DNA of 22,592 nt from a virus, in the IMG/VR virus record IMGVR_UViG_3300031841_000888, positions 1-22,592 of that record, one strand, 5' to 3'. The notes below the pieces were generated by a model that saw only the letters and a list, made by a program, of their open reading frames with translations, did not search any database and was not told where the DNA came from. Made by a program: the position numbers and the translations under genes. This document shows, piece by piece, positions 1 to 5,748 of the stretch. Within the stretch, counting starts at the first letter, position 1. Every line of letters begins with the position of its first letter.

Positions 1-17
1 TTTCTAAAATCAAACAT
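1..17 (-). CDS. Start of a leftward gene, partial (5 codons visible)
   Basis: On the minus strand an ATG at 17-15 is preceded by a well-placed Shine-Dalgarno AAGGA (29-25) with a 7-base spacer, and the reading frame stays open (M-F-D-F-R) to the window edge. A promoter-like TTGCAA / TATAAT pair lies 40-70 bases upstream. Only five codons are visible, so no function can be given. It matters because it makes 18-405 a divergent intergenic region. The call rests on the ribosome site and the promoter, not on coding content. Confidence 0.5.
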
Positions 18-36
18 AATGTTTTCCTTGAGTTAT

Positions 37-54
37 CGCCGCTTTATTGCGGTG
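37..54. other. Short inverted repeat (hairpin) in leftward leader
   Basis: CGCCGC (37-42) and GCGGTG (49-54) form a 6-bp stem, including one G-T pair, around a 6-base loop TTTATT. It lies between the predicted leftward +1 (about 52) and the start codon at 17, so it would sit at the very 5' end of that transcript. No U-run follows on either strand, so it is not a typical terminator. It could be a transcript-stabilising leader hairpin or chance. Confidence 0.3.
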
Positions 55-58
55 GCAC

Positions 59-89
59 ATTATAAGCACAAAACGAAATCGCATTGCAA
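59..89 (-). promoter_or_regulatory. Putative sigma70 promoter, leftward
   Basis: On the minus strand, TTGCAA (89-84) and TATAAT (64-59) are separated by 19 bases. The -10 is perfect; the spacing is longer than the ideal 17. The predicted start near 52 leaves a leader of about 35 bases before the ATG at 17, which fits the leftward gene at the window edge. Confidence 0.45.
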
Positions 90-169
90 GCCCTAAACGA
101 AAAAAAAATGAAACGGGCATGCGAATACACTAAAATGGGCTAACTGTAAAGAATTAATTTACATTTATT

Positions 170-274
170 TTATCCACAACCAAATTACAATATTTATCCA
201 CAGCTTTGTTGCCTGTGGATGAATTGTGGATATCCTGTGGATAACTTTTTAGCCTGTGGATATCTTGTGGATAA
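170..274. repeat. Cluster of seven DnaA-box-like 9-mers
   Basis: The consensus DnaA box is TTATCCACA. Perfect copies occur at 170-178 and 194-202 (plus) and, as TGTGGATAA, at 236-244 and 266-274 (minus). One-mismatch copies occur at 214-222 (TGTGGATGA), 225-233 and 255-263 (both TGTGGATAT). The minus-oriented boxes include two tandem pairs (225/236 and 255/266), each spaced exactly 11 bases start to start, with the pairs 30 bases apart. An AT-rich tract lies next to the first box. The arrangement resembles bacterial oriC or plasmid origins. A DnaA-titrating or transcription-control role is the main alternative to an origin. Confidence 0.8.
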
Positions 275-289
275 GCCCAGGAATCGGCT

Positions 290-298
290 ATTATACCA
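290..298 (-). promoter_or_regulatory. Extended -10 element, leftward
   Basis: Plus-strand ATTATACCA reads TGGTATAAT on the minus strand, a perfect extended -10. The -35 position (about 313-318) has no match to TTGACA, so it would depend on the TG extension or an activator. If used, it would transcribe leftward through the DnaA boxes toward the gene at base 17. Confidence 0.45.
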
Positions 299-341
299 GT
301 ATAAGGGACTGCGAGGCCCATGAAAAGGGACTGTGGGACAG

Positions 342-370
342 TTGTGTAGGGGACTGTGGTGTGGTATAAT
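342..370 (+). promoter_or_regulatory. Sigma70 extended -10 promoter, rightward early
   Basis: TGGTATAAT (362-370) is a perfect extended -10. TTGTGT (342-347) matches the first three bases of TTGACA at a 17-base spacing. The predicted start near 377 lies about 29 bases before the first rightward ATG at 406. The identical 12-base string GTGTGGTATAAT recurs upstream of the tRNA-Cys gene. It probably drives the early operon using host RNA polymerase. Confidence 0.65.
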
Positions 371-383
371 CCAGTTTTTCACG

Positions 384-395
384 CACTATAGGGGA
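384..395 (+). promoter_or_regulatory. T7-promoter-like core
   Basis: CACTATAGGG at 384-393 is identical to ten bases of the T7 RNA polymerase promoter around its initiation site; the next two bases differ. It sits 11-22 bases before the ATG at 406. The upstream recognition part of the T7 promoter is not matched well and no single-subunit RNA polymerase gene is in this window. It may be a promoter for such an enzyme encoded elsewhere, or chance plus the GGGAC repeat. Confidence 0.3.
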
Positions 396-405
396 CGGTG
401 AAGCA

Positions 406-591
406 ATGAGATGTAAAGCTTGTAATGCTGAGTTGAACTCGTTTGAGTCTACTCGTAAAAGTTCACAGACCGGTGAGTTCATTGATCTGTGTAATACATG
501 TTACTCGTCTGTTAGGAATGACGTTCAAGCCATTGAAAGGTTTGATTTAATGAATGTTGAAGACGAGCTTGACGATTACGATAATTCGTGA
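406..591 (+). CDS. Small zinc-ribbon protein
   Basis: This 61-residue protein has two CxxC pairs, C3/C6 and C29/C32, spaced as in a single treble-clef or ribbon zinc site, followed by an acidic C-terminal tail (about residues 50-61, rich in D and E). Short zinc-ribbon proteins of this type are common at the start of early regions in T7-like and marine phages, where they are thought to bind nucleic acid or host proteins. It is the first gene after the origin and its promoter, so it is likely very early. The ribosome site is weak (GGTGA at 397-401). The role is unknown; the zinc site is visible, regulation is inferred. Confidence 0.8.
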   Translation: MRCKACNAELNSFESTRKSSQTGEFIDLCNTCYSSVRNDVQAIERFDLMNVEDELDDYDNS

Positions 592-672
592 TATTTTTCT
601 ATATAGTCTATGTATACATAGTCTTTTAGGGTTATTTACATAGAGCTAGTGTAGCTAAATAGCTAAGGAGCT
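592..672. promoter_or_regulatory. Short intergenic region with a 14-bp perfect palindrome
   Basis: CTATGTATACATAG at 608-621 is a perfect 14-bp palindrome inside an AT-rich gap between the zinc-ribbon gene and the small-ORF cluster. A run of AGCTA copies follows (652-673). The palindrome is too AT-rich and has no loop to act as a terminator. It suits a dimeric regulator (operator). Nothing else is seen in the gap. Confidence 0.4.
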
Positions 673-675
673 ATG

Positions 676-852
676 ATGACCGATACTCAAAAAAGAGACG
701 TGCTAGAAATGATCTTACTAGCAAAGCAACTTAAAATGAAACCCAAAGATGTAGTTGCAGTGTTTCAAAAGAAGTATGAAGGGCAGGAACAGCCTGACGA
801 GACTGACCTGATGCAGTCTATTAAACAATGGTGGTCTTGGTATGGCAAATAA
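676..852 (+). CDS. Hypothetical 58-aa protein
   Basis: This short ORF is preceded by a strong AAGGAG (665-670). The ATG at 676 has 5-base spacing; the one at 673 would add one methionine but sits only 2 bases away. The protein has a helix-forming first half (KRDVLEMILLAKQLKMKP) resembling a small helix-turn-helix-like fold, then a polar linker and a tryptophan-rich end (QWWSWYGK). It overlaps the next gene by 11 bases. No family is recognised. It begins a run of five short, overlapping genes that are probably co-transcribed. Confidence 0.7.
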   Translation: MTDTQKRDVLEMILLAKQLKMKPKDVVAVFQKKYEGQEQPDETDLMQSIKQWWSWYGK

Positions 853-1090
853 AATTCCAACAGTGCATCGTTGTCCGATCAACGGTGGCTTGACAGGCGA
901 GTCAGCCTACAAATGGGCAAGGTTTGTTGCGGATGAATATTTGTTTGACCCCGACAATCATTTGTTGTATGATACGTATACAGTGATGGCTGAAGGTTTG
1001 CGGCCTGTTAAAGGCAAGCCAACTGCGGCATCATTTAATTCGGCTATGTTAGAAAAGGAAATAGCGAAATGGACTCGATCTACGGATTAG
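842..1090 (+). CDS. Hypothetical 82-aa protein
   Basis: It is translated from an ATG lying inside the end of the previous gene (11-base overlap), with no clear Shine-Dalgarno, so translational coupling is likely. The sequence is mixed in charge, with an aromatic middle (YKWARFVADEYLFDP) and no membrane segment or recognisable motif. It overlaps the next gene by 22 bases. No function can be assigned. Confidence 0.65.
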   Translation: MANKIPTVHRCPINGGLTGESAYKWARFVADEYLFDPDNHLLYDTYTVMAEGLRPVKGKPTAASFNSAMLEKEIAKWTRSTD

Positions 1091-1287
1091 ACCCGGTAAG
1101 CACGATTATCCTGATTAGAGAATTGGATAGGCGTGTAGCTTATTATGATGGCTCAGACGACATGCTGTGTAGCATCACAGACCAGACTGTGCAGTCTTTG
1201 AAAGAATCCCTAACAAGCGCTCTGGAAGAATACACTGATGTTATACTGATGCGGATTCAAGATAATATGGAGCCAGACGATGATTGA
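1069..1287 (+). CDS. Hypothetical acidic 72-aa protein
   Basis: The start lies inside the end of the preceding gene. The protein is acidic, predicted mostly helical, and ends in EPDDD. No motif is recognised. It overlaps the next gene by 8 bases. Small acidic early proteins in phages often bind host enzymes, but nothing in this sequence shows that here. Confidence 0.65.
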   Translation: MDSIYGLDPVSTIILIRELDRRVAYYDGSDDMLCSITDQTVQSLKESLTSALEEYTDVILMRIQDNMEPDDD

Positions 1288-1477
1288 TCCCCAGACAGGC
1301 TGTGATGACGACTATGACGAGTCAATCAAGTGGGCTATCGAGGAAATCATTAACGAGATCCACCGGATTAAGGAGCTTGATGCTCTGGCTGTCGAGTCAA
1401 TTCACTACAGCCTATTCAACCGAGAGCTTGAAGATAGCTACAATACGTATTTAGGAGACCTTCAAACAGATGGATAA
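1280..1477 (+). CDS. Hypothetical acidic 65-aa protein
   Basis: The start ATG at 1280 has GGAG (1269-1272) seven bases upstream. The protein has an acidic N-terminus (DDDYDE) and a likely amphipathic helix (IKWAIEEIINEIHRIKEL). It overlaps the preceding gene by 8 bases and the next by 8. No known family is recognised. Confidence 0.65.
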   Translation: MIDPQTGCDDDYDESIKWAIEEIINEIHRIKELDALAVESIHYSLFNRELEDSYNTYLGDLQTDG

Positions 1478-1646
1478 TCGAGTTGAATTTCATGTCGAGA
1501 AACAGATCCAGCAGGCGCTTAGTGCGCTAAAGATTGCTTCAGATCATGTGAACGACACAGCGATTGAGGATGATGAACTTGATGCGATTAGCAGTTTAAT
1601 CAAATCAACCATCAATAAAGTTGAATTTTATTTAGGGAAGTTTTAA
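1470..1646 (+). CDS. Hypothetical 58-aa helical protein
   Basis: ATG at 1470 with AGGAGA (1453-1458) 11 bases upstream; it ends with TAA at 1644-1646, whose last base is the A of the primase-helicase ATG. The protein is predicted to be two helices (residues about 6-28 and 36-54) joined by an acidic loop. No family is recognised. The TAATG join to the primase-helicase gene suggests coupled translation and a replication-related role, which is inference. Confidence 0.65.
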   Translation: MDNRVEFHVEKQIQQALSALKIASDHVNDTAIEDDELDAISSLIKSTINKVEFYLGKF

Positions 1647-3259
1647 TGGCATTTATCGACACCCATACAGCCTGTCCCAAGTGCGACAGCAGTGATGCGT
1701 TTGCACTGAACGACAACGGCTGGGGAAAGTGTTTTAGCTGTGGTGCAAATGTACCACCAGAAAACAGTAACACAGCGGAGGTTATACATATGCCTAGTAG
1801 GGGCGTTAAGGACACCACGAGATCGTCCAGCACAGGGGCTTACAATGCGTCTCAGGGGGTAAAATACACCAACTTAGCAGTACGCAAGATTAACTCTAAC
1901 GTATGTGAGTTCTATGGCGTAGGTTTTAGAGGCACAGATCTTGTGTTCCCCTACAACAATAACCAAGCCGCCAAAGTTCGTATCAACAATGAGAAACGGT
2001 TCAAGACTGAAGGGGATTGGACAGCTTCTGAGGCCTTGTTCGGACAGGACAAGTTCCCTGCCGGGGGCAACACTGTTGTTGTCGTTGAGGGTGAGCTTGA
2101 TGCGCTGTCAGCCTATCAGATGCTAGGTGTCCGTAAGGTCGCTGTGGTGTCTGTTCGTAATGGCGCAGGCTCTGCATTAAAAGACTGTAAGGCCAACTAC
2201 GAGTATCTGGACAGCTTCAAGCATGTTGTGTTCAACCTCGATAGTGATCCTGCCGGGTTAAAAGCACAGGCCGACTGCGCCGAACTGTTTAGTCACAAGG
2301 CTAGCTGTGTTGTCCCTGCTAACGGCTACAAAGATGCGTCAGACTACCTGCAAAGCAATCGAACAGCAGACTACTTGAACGCTGTCAAGAACGCTGAACG
2401 GTGGACTCCTGACGGCATTGTAGCCGGTATCAACCTGTACGATGACGTGATGAAGCCGGTGCAACGGTCAGATGTTGACTATCCATTCGGAGGCCTGAAC
2501 CAACTAACGTATGGCATTCGCAAAGAAGAGCTAGTCACGGTAACTGCCGGGTCTGGTCTAGGTAAGTCTCAGTTCTTACGAGAGATAATTTGGCATATCT
2601 TGCAGAATACAGAGGCCAACATCGGCATGATGTTTCTGGAAGAATCAACTCGTAAGACCGGCCTATCTTTGATGTCTCTGGCGGCAAATAAGCCTTTACA
2701 CCTACCCGACTGCAAGTCAACGCAACAGGAGAAAGACGATGCGTTCAATCAAACCCTTGGCACAGATCGTTTGTATCTGTTCGATCATTTTGGCTCCAGT
2801 GACGTTGATAATATTGTCAATCGGGTACGCTACCTTGCCAAGGTTGCCAGATGTGATTATGTGTTCGTGGATCATATTTCTATTATTGTCTCTGCTCAAT
2901 CTAACGGAGACGAGCGGAAAGCAATAGACGAGATCATGACCAAGCTCCGTATGCTTGTGCAGGAGACCGGCATCTCGCTTGTCTGCGTATCGCACTTGAA
3001 GCGCCCGGACAGCCGTGGTCATGAAGAAGGTGCGGCAACGTCTTTGTCACAGCTACGAGGCTCTGGCTCGATTGCACAGCTTTCCGACATGGTTATCGGT
3101 CTTGAGCGTGATGGGCAGTCTGACGATGCTATCAAGCGTAACACCACATATGTACGTGTGCTAAAGAATAGATTCTGCGGCACAACTGGAAAGGCTTGTG
3201 CGCTTCTGTATAGTCTTGACACCGGGCGTATGTCGGAGGTTGATGAGGAGGCTCTGTAA
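1646..3259 (+). CDS. T7 gp4-like DNA primase-helicase
   Basis: This bifunctional replisome enzyme (537 aa; T7 gp4 is 566) unwinds DNA 5'-3' as a hexamer and makes RNA primers for the lagging strand. The N-terminal zinc-binding domain has C10/C13 and C29/C32. A TOPRIM domain follows with VEGELDAL (147-154, E148) and the metal-binding NLDSDPAG (D199, D201). The RecA-like helicase has Walker A GSGLGKS (302-308), Walker B YVFVDH (D409), the sensor histidine in VSHLK (H450), and the RGSG motif from 471 leading to a probable arginine finger near R487. All key residues are present. The gene abuts the next one by TAATG. Identification is firm. Confidence 0.95.
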   Translation: MAFIDTHTACPKCDSSDAFALNDNGWGKCFSCGANVPPENSNTAEVIHMPSRGVKDTTRSSSTGAYNASQGVKYTNLAVRKINSNVCEFYGVGFRGTDLVFPYNNNQAAKVRINNEKRFKTEGDWTASEALFGQDKFPAGGNTVVVVEGELDALSAYQMLGVRKVAVVSVRNGAGSALKDCKANYEYLDSFKHVVFNLDSDPAGLKAQADCAELFSHKASCVVPANGYKDASDYLQSNRTADYLNAVKNAERWTPDGIVAGINLYDDVMKPVQRSDVDYPFGGLNQLTYGIRKEELVTVTAGSGLGKSQFLREIIWHILQNTEANIGMMFLEESTRKTGLSLMSLAANKPLHLPDCKSTQQEKDDAFNQTLGTDRLYLFDHFGSSDVDNIVNRVRYLAKVARCDYVFVDHISIIVSAQSNGDERKAIDEIMTKLRMLVQETGISLVCVSHLKRPDSRGHEEGAATSLSQLRGSGSIAQLSDMVIGLERDGQSDDAIKRNTTYVRVLKNRFCGTTGKACALLYSLDTGRMSEVDEEAL

Positions 3260-3627
3260 TGGACTTCTCACGGAGTCGCATGGGAGACCTTGCAGAATAC
3301 TACGCTGTCACATGGCTCTGGGATCAAGGCTACGAGGTGTTCCGCAACTGCGGTTGTGATGGCCCGGTTGACTTGATTGTCATGGACGGACATGGTAAAA
3401 TGTTTCTTGTCGATGTGAAAACAAAGTGGGACACCGAACGGCCAGATCAGGCTCATGGTGCAGTACGTACCGACCATCAGGTTAATATTGGCGTACAGAT
3501 ACTTTTGTTTGATAGACACACACGTAAATGCGAATGGGTAAAACACAGAGATGCGACAACTTTTGATAGATATCGAGACCAACAGCACCCACAGCTTGAT
3601 TTGGCTAGCAGTGACGCAGGATGTTAA
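3259..3627 (+). CDS. PD-(D/E)XK nuclease, Holliday-resolvase-like
   Basis: This 122-residue protein fits the small PD-(D/E)XK nuclease fold: an N-terminal helix with E13 (GDLAEYYAV), then GPVDLIV (D38) and FLVDVKTKW (D52, K54), the D-X13-D-X-K metal-binding core. Similar proteins are found as Holliday junction resolvases and intron-associated endonucleases. Its position between the primase-helicase and DNA polymerase suggests resolving or degrading branched DNA. It starts at the TAATG junction and its last 25 residues are encoded by bases shared with the start of the polymerase gene. The exact substrate is unknown. Confidence 0.7.
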   Translation: MDFSRSRMGDLAEYYAVTWLWDQGYEVFRNCGCDGPVDLIVMDGHGKMFLVDVKTKWDTERPDQAHGAVRTDHQVNIGVQILLFDRHTRKCEWVKHRDATTFDRYRDQQHPQLDLASSDAGC

Positions 3628-5206
3628 AACAGAGGAAGTGATATGTCATACAGATCCATCAACACTAGCTCCGCTGGTAAAGGAATACGATCAAATAATC
3701 GGTCACAACTTAATAGGTTTCGATGCTCCAGTATTGCGGAAAGTCTGGAACATTGGGATACCGAAATCGAAAGCGGTAGACACCTTGGTTTTATCACGTC
3801 TTTTGAACCCCGTCATAGAAGGCGGTCACAGCTTGAGAGCATGGGGTAACCGCTTAGGCGACCAAAAGATAGAATTTAATTTTGAGGATTTTGATCATGG
3901 GCTTACGCCAGAGATGCAAGAATATTGTGTACAGGACGTTAAACTTACCCGAACTCTGTTCCTTCACTTACAGACCGGATTTTCCAATTGGAAATCGCCG
4001 CAAAAAAGTATATTACTGGAACACGAAATCGCAGTCATTTGTTCCCAGCAAGAGCGAGAAGGCTTTAGGATGGATATCGACCAGACTGAAACTCTTAGAG
4101 CTACGCTTGCGGATCGAATGGGCGATATTGAAGATTGTGTTCAGTCTGTATTCCCGCCGATTGTTGAAGAGCGCTGGAGTGAGAAAACAGGCAAACGGTT
4201 AAAAGATCGTGTGACCGTGTTTAATCTGGCTTCCCGTAAGCAGATTGCTGAACGTCTGATGGGGCTTGGATGGAAGCCTACTAAGCACACAGAGAAGGGT
4301 CAACCTATCGTAGACGAAAGCACCCTTGAGAATATTGACATCGCACAGGCACAGTTGATAGCAGAGTATTTAATGCTACAAAAACGTGTCGGTATGATCG
4401 ACTCATGGCTTAAACATGTTGACCGGGATACTAACCGGGTTCACGGCGGCATTATTACTAACGGAACTATAACCGGTCGGATGACCCACCGAAACCCCAA
4501 CATGGGACAGGTTCCAAGCGTGACCAAGCCGTATGGCAAACAGATCAGATCGCTCTGGACTGTAGATAGCGGAAACGTGCTTGTAGGCACAGACTTGTCT
4601 GGTATTGAATTGCGCTGTCTTGCGCATTACATGCAAGACGATGATTGGACAGAGGAGTTGCTGAATGGCGATATACATCAAAAGAACGCAGATGCGGCAG
4701 GCGTTACCCGACCACAGGCTAAGACTCTTATCTACGCCACGCTCTACGGCGCAGGGCCGAGCAAAATTGGTAGTATCGTCAATGGCGGTGCTAGGGAAGG
4801 GCAGAACATACTTGAGCGCTTCTATAAGGGAACCCCTGCGTTATCTAAACTCATGGAAAAAGTTAAAAAGGTGGCGGTCAACGGGTATGTACCCGGGTTG
4901 GACGGTAGACGGATTGCAGTTAGGTCAGAACATGCCGCCCTTAATTCACTCTTGCAGGGATGTGGTGCTATTATTGCCAAGCAATGGTGTATTGAAGCCC
5001 ACAAGACTTTCAAAGCACAGCGGATTCCAGTCCAACAGGTTGCGTTTGTGCATGATGAAATCCAGATTGAAACACCGGAGGAATATGGTGAACAAGTTGC
5101 GCAAATCATGTGCGATGCGGCCTCACAAGCCGGGATTACCTTGGGCTTTCGATGCCCAGTAGATGCCGAATCAAAAATCGGTAAAAATTGGTTTGAAACA
5201 CATTAA
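3551..5206 (+). CDS. Family A (T7-type) DNA polymerase with proofreading
   Basis: This replicative polymerase (551 aa; T7 gp5 is 704) keeps the 3'-5' exonuclease domain with D7/E9 (DIET), HNLIGFD (52-58) and YCVQD (D129). The polymerase domain has motif A DLSGIELR (348-355), motif B R387-K391-Y395-Y399-G400, and motif C HDE (501-503). The residue equivalent to E. coli Pol I Phe762 is Tyr395, as in T7. There is no 5'-3' nuclease domain; a separate exonuclease gene lies downstream. The start is fixed by the exonuclease motif at residue 7, so the 77-base overlap with the upstream nuclease gene is real. The shorter length suggests a missing or reduced thioredoxin-binding thumb loop, which is inference. 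Confidence 0.95.
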   Translation: MRQLLIDIETNSTHSLIWLAVTQDVKTEEVICHTDPSTLAPLVKEYDQIIGHNLIGFDAPVLRKVWNIGIPKSKAVDTLVLSRLLNPVIEGGHSLRAWGNRLGDQKIEFNFEDFDHGLTPEMQEYCVQDVKLTRTLFLHLQTGFSNWKSPQKSILLEHEIAVICSQQEREGFRMDIDQTETLRATLADRMGDIEDCVQSVFPPIVEERWSEKTGKRLKDRVTVFNLASRKQIAERLMGLGWKPTKHTEKGQPIVDESTLENIDIAQAQLIAEYLMLQKRVGMIDSWLKHVDRDTNRVHGGIITNGTITGRMTHRNPNMGQVPSVTKPYGKQIRSLWTVDSGNVLVGTDLSGIELRCLAHYMQDDDWTEELLNGDIHQKNADAAGVTRPQAKTLIYATLYGAGPSKIGSIVNGGAREGQNILERFYKGTPALSKLMEKVKKVAVNGYVPGLDGRRIAVRSEHAALNSLLQGCGAIIAKQWCIEAHKTFKAQRIPVQQVAFVHDEIQIETPEEYGEQVAQIMCDAASQAGITLGFRCPVDAESKIGKNWFETH

Positions 5207-5220
5207 TAGTGTGGTATAAT
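5193..5220 (+). promoter_or_regulatory. Sigma70 extended -10 promoter for tRNA-Cys and downstream genes
   Basis: TTGAAA (5193-5198), a 16-base spacer and TATAAT (5215-5220) with the TG extension (TGGTATAAT, 5212-5220) make the strongest rightward promoter seen. The predicted start near 5227 lies just before the tRNA. The -35 overlaps the last codons of the DNA polymerase gene, so this is a second early/middle transcription unit. Confidence 0.75.
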
Positions 5221-5231
5221 ATATACATAAA

Positions 5232-5306
5232 CTTAGAGTGGCCGAATGGTGAGGCAACAGACTGCAAATCTGTTTTATGTGGGTTCGACTCCCACCTCTA
5301 AGTCCA
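5232..5306 (+). tRNA. tRNA-Cys (GCA) with encoded CCA
   Basis: All four arms fold. The 7-bp acceptor pairs CTTAGAG (5232-5238) with CTCTAAG (5296-5302). The D arm runs 5241-5255 with a 3-bp stem. The anticodon stem is ACAGA/TCTGT around loop CTGCAAA (5262-5268), anticodon GCA at 5264-5266. The variable loop is 5 bases and the T arm has a GTGGG/CCCAC stem with loop TTCGACT (5284-5290). The discriminator base is T (5303), which is the bacterial cysteine identity element U73, and CCA is encoded (5304-5306). It has its own promoter and lies between the polymerase and SSB genes. Confidence 0.95.
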
Positions 5307-5331
5307 AGATACTTCCTGAAAGGAGAAAAGT

Positions 5332-5748
5332 ATGGAAAACACCCAGCGTGTTAAAATCAAAGCCGACATTATGTGGGCTTATCTCGACCGTAAGAACGAG
5401 ATGTCAAACAAGTACCAAGTGGACTTGTGCAATCTCTCCGATTCTGCTGTCTCTGCTTTAGAGTCTATGGGGCTGACAGTGAATCAAAAAGATGAGAAGG
5501 GTTATTATATAACCTGTAAGTCTAATAACTCCATTCGTGCATACGACTCCAATGGAGAAGTGCTTGAGGGCGTTGGCGTTGGAAACGGCTCTCAGGCTGT
5601 TGCGCTTGTCGGGTATTACGATTGGTCTTGGAAGGCCAAAGCCGGTCGCAGTGCGTCACTTAAAAAGCTTGTCATTACCGACCTAGTGTCTTTTGATGGC
5701 GATGCAGGTGACACTGACGTTGCAATGGATGACGACGAGATTCTATAG
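5332..5748 (+). CDS. Single-stranded DNA-binding protein, T7 gp2.5-like
   Basis: This 138-residue protein begins after AAAGGAG (5320-5326). It resembles the OB-fold SSB family of short-tailed marine phages, with the motifs DIMWAYLD, KYQVDLCNLSD and GYYDWSWKAKAG, and it ends in a strongly acidic tail (DAGDTDVAMDDDEIL), the typical site by which gp2.5 and SSB proteins contact polymerase and helicase. It would coat lagging-strand DNA and coordinate the replisome. It lies directly after the tRNA and ends by TAGTG overlap with the exonuclease gene. The family call is by recognition of motifs and context. Confidence 0.85.
   Translation: MENTQRVKIKADIMWAYLDRKNEMSNKYQVDLCNLSDSAVSALESMGLTVNQKDEKGYYITCKSNNSIRAYDSNGEVLEGVGVGNGSQAVALVGYYDWSWKAKAGRSASLKKLVITDLVSFDGDAGDTDVAMDDDEIL

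Larger units (their letters stand above)
305..398 (+). repeat. Four GGGACTG-type direct repeats
   Basis: GGGACTG starts at 305, 327 and 350, and the related GGGACGG at 392. Start-to-start spacing is 22, 23 and 42 bases, close to multiples of two helical turns, so the copies would face one side of the DNA. They flank and overlap the rightward promoter. They look like binding sites for a phage regulator or initiator (iterons), which is inference. Confidence 0.6.
18..405. other. Non-coding origin / control region
   Basis: This 388-base stretch has no credible gene; the two short minus-strand ORFs in it are arginine, proline and serine rich and run through the repeats. It holds a leftward promoter (59-89), an AT-rich tract (about 141-200), seven DnaA-box-like 9-mers (170-274), a minus-strand extended -10 (290-298), four GGGAC repeats (305-398), a plus-strand extended -10 (362-370) and a T7-promoter-like core (384-395). 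This mix is what a replication origin with divergent promoters looks like. The origin function is inferred. Confidence 0.65.

Noticed and set aside
194-482. Minus-strand ORFs of 62 and 63 codons in the origin region
   Set aside because: They run through the DnaA boxes, iterons and promoter, lack good ribosome sites and have unlikely composition (many P, S, H), so they are chance frames.
2717-3022. Minus-strand 101-codon ORF inside primase-helicase
   Set aside because: Antisense shadow of Walker B and adjacent conserved helicase residues; no ribosome site or family.
4665-5162. 165-codon ORF inside the polymerase gene, other frame
   Set aside because: It is fully inside the conserved polymerase motifs and is a shadow; no independent ribosome site or plausible fold.
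5232-5306. tRNA as a phage attachment site
   Set aside because: It is a complete, promoter-driven tRNA in an operon and no integrase is visible, so it is more likely a functional tRNA than an att site.
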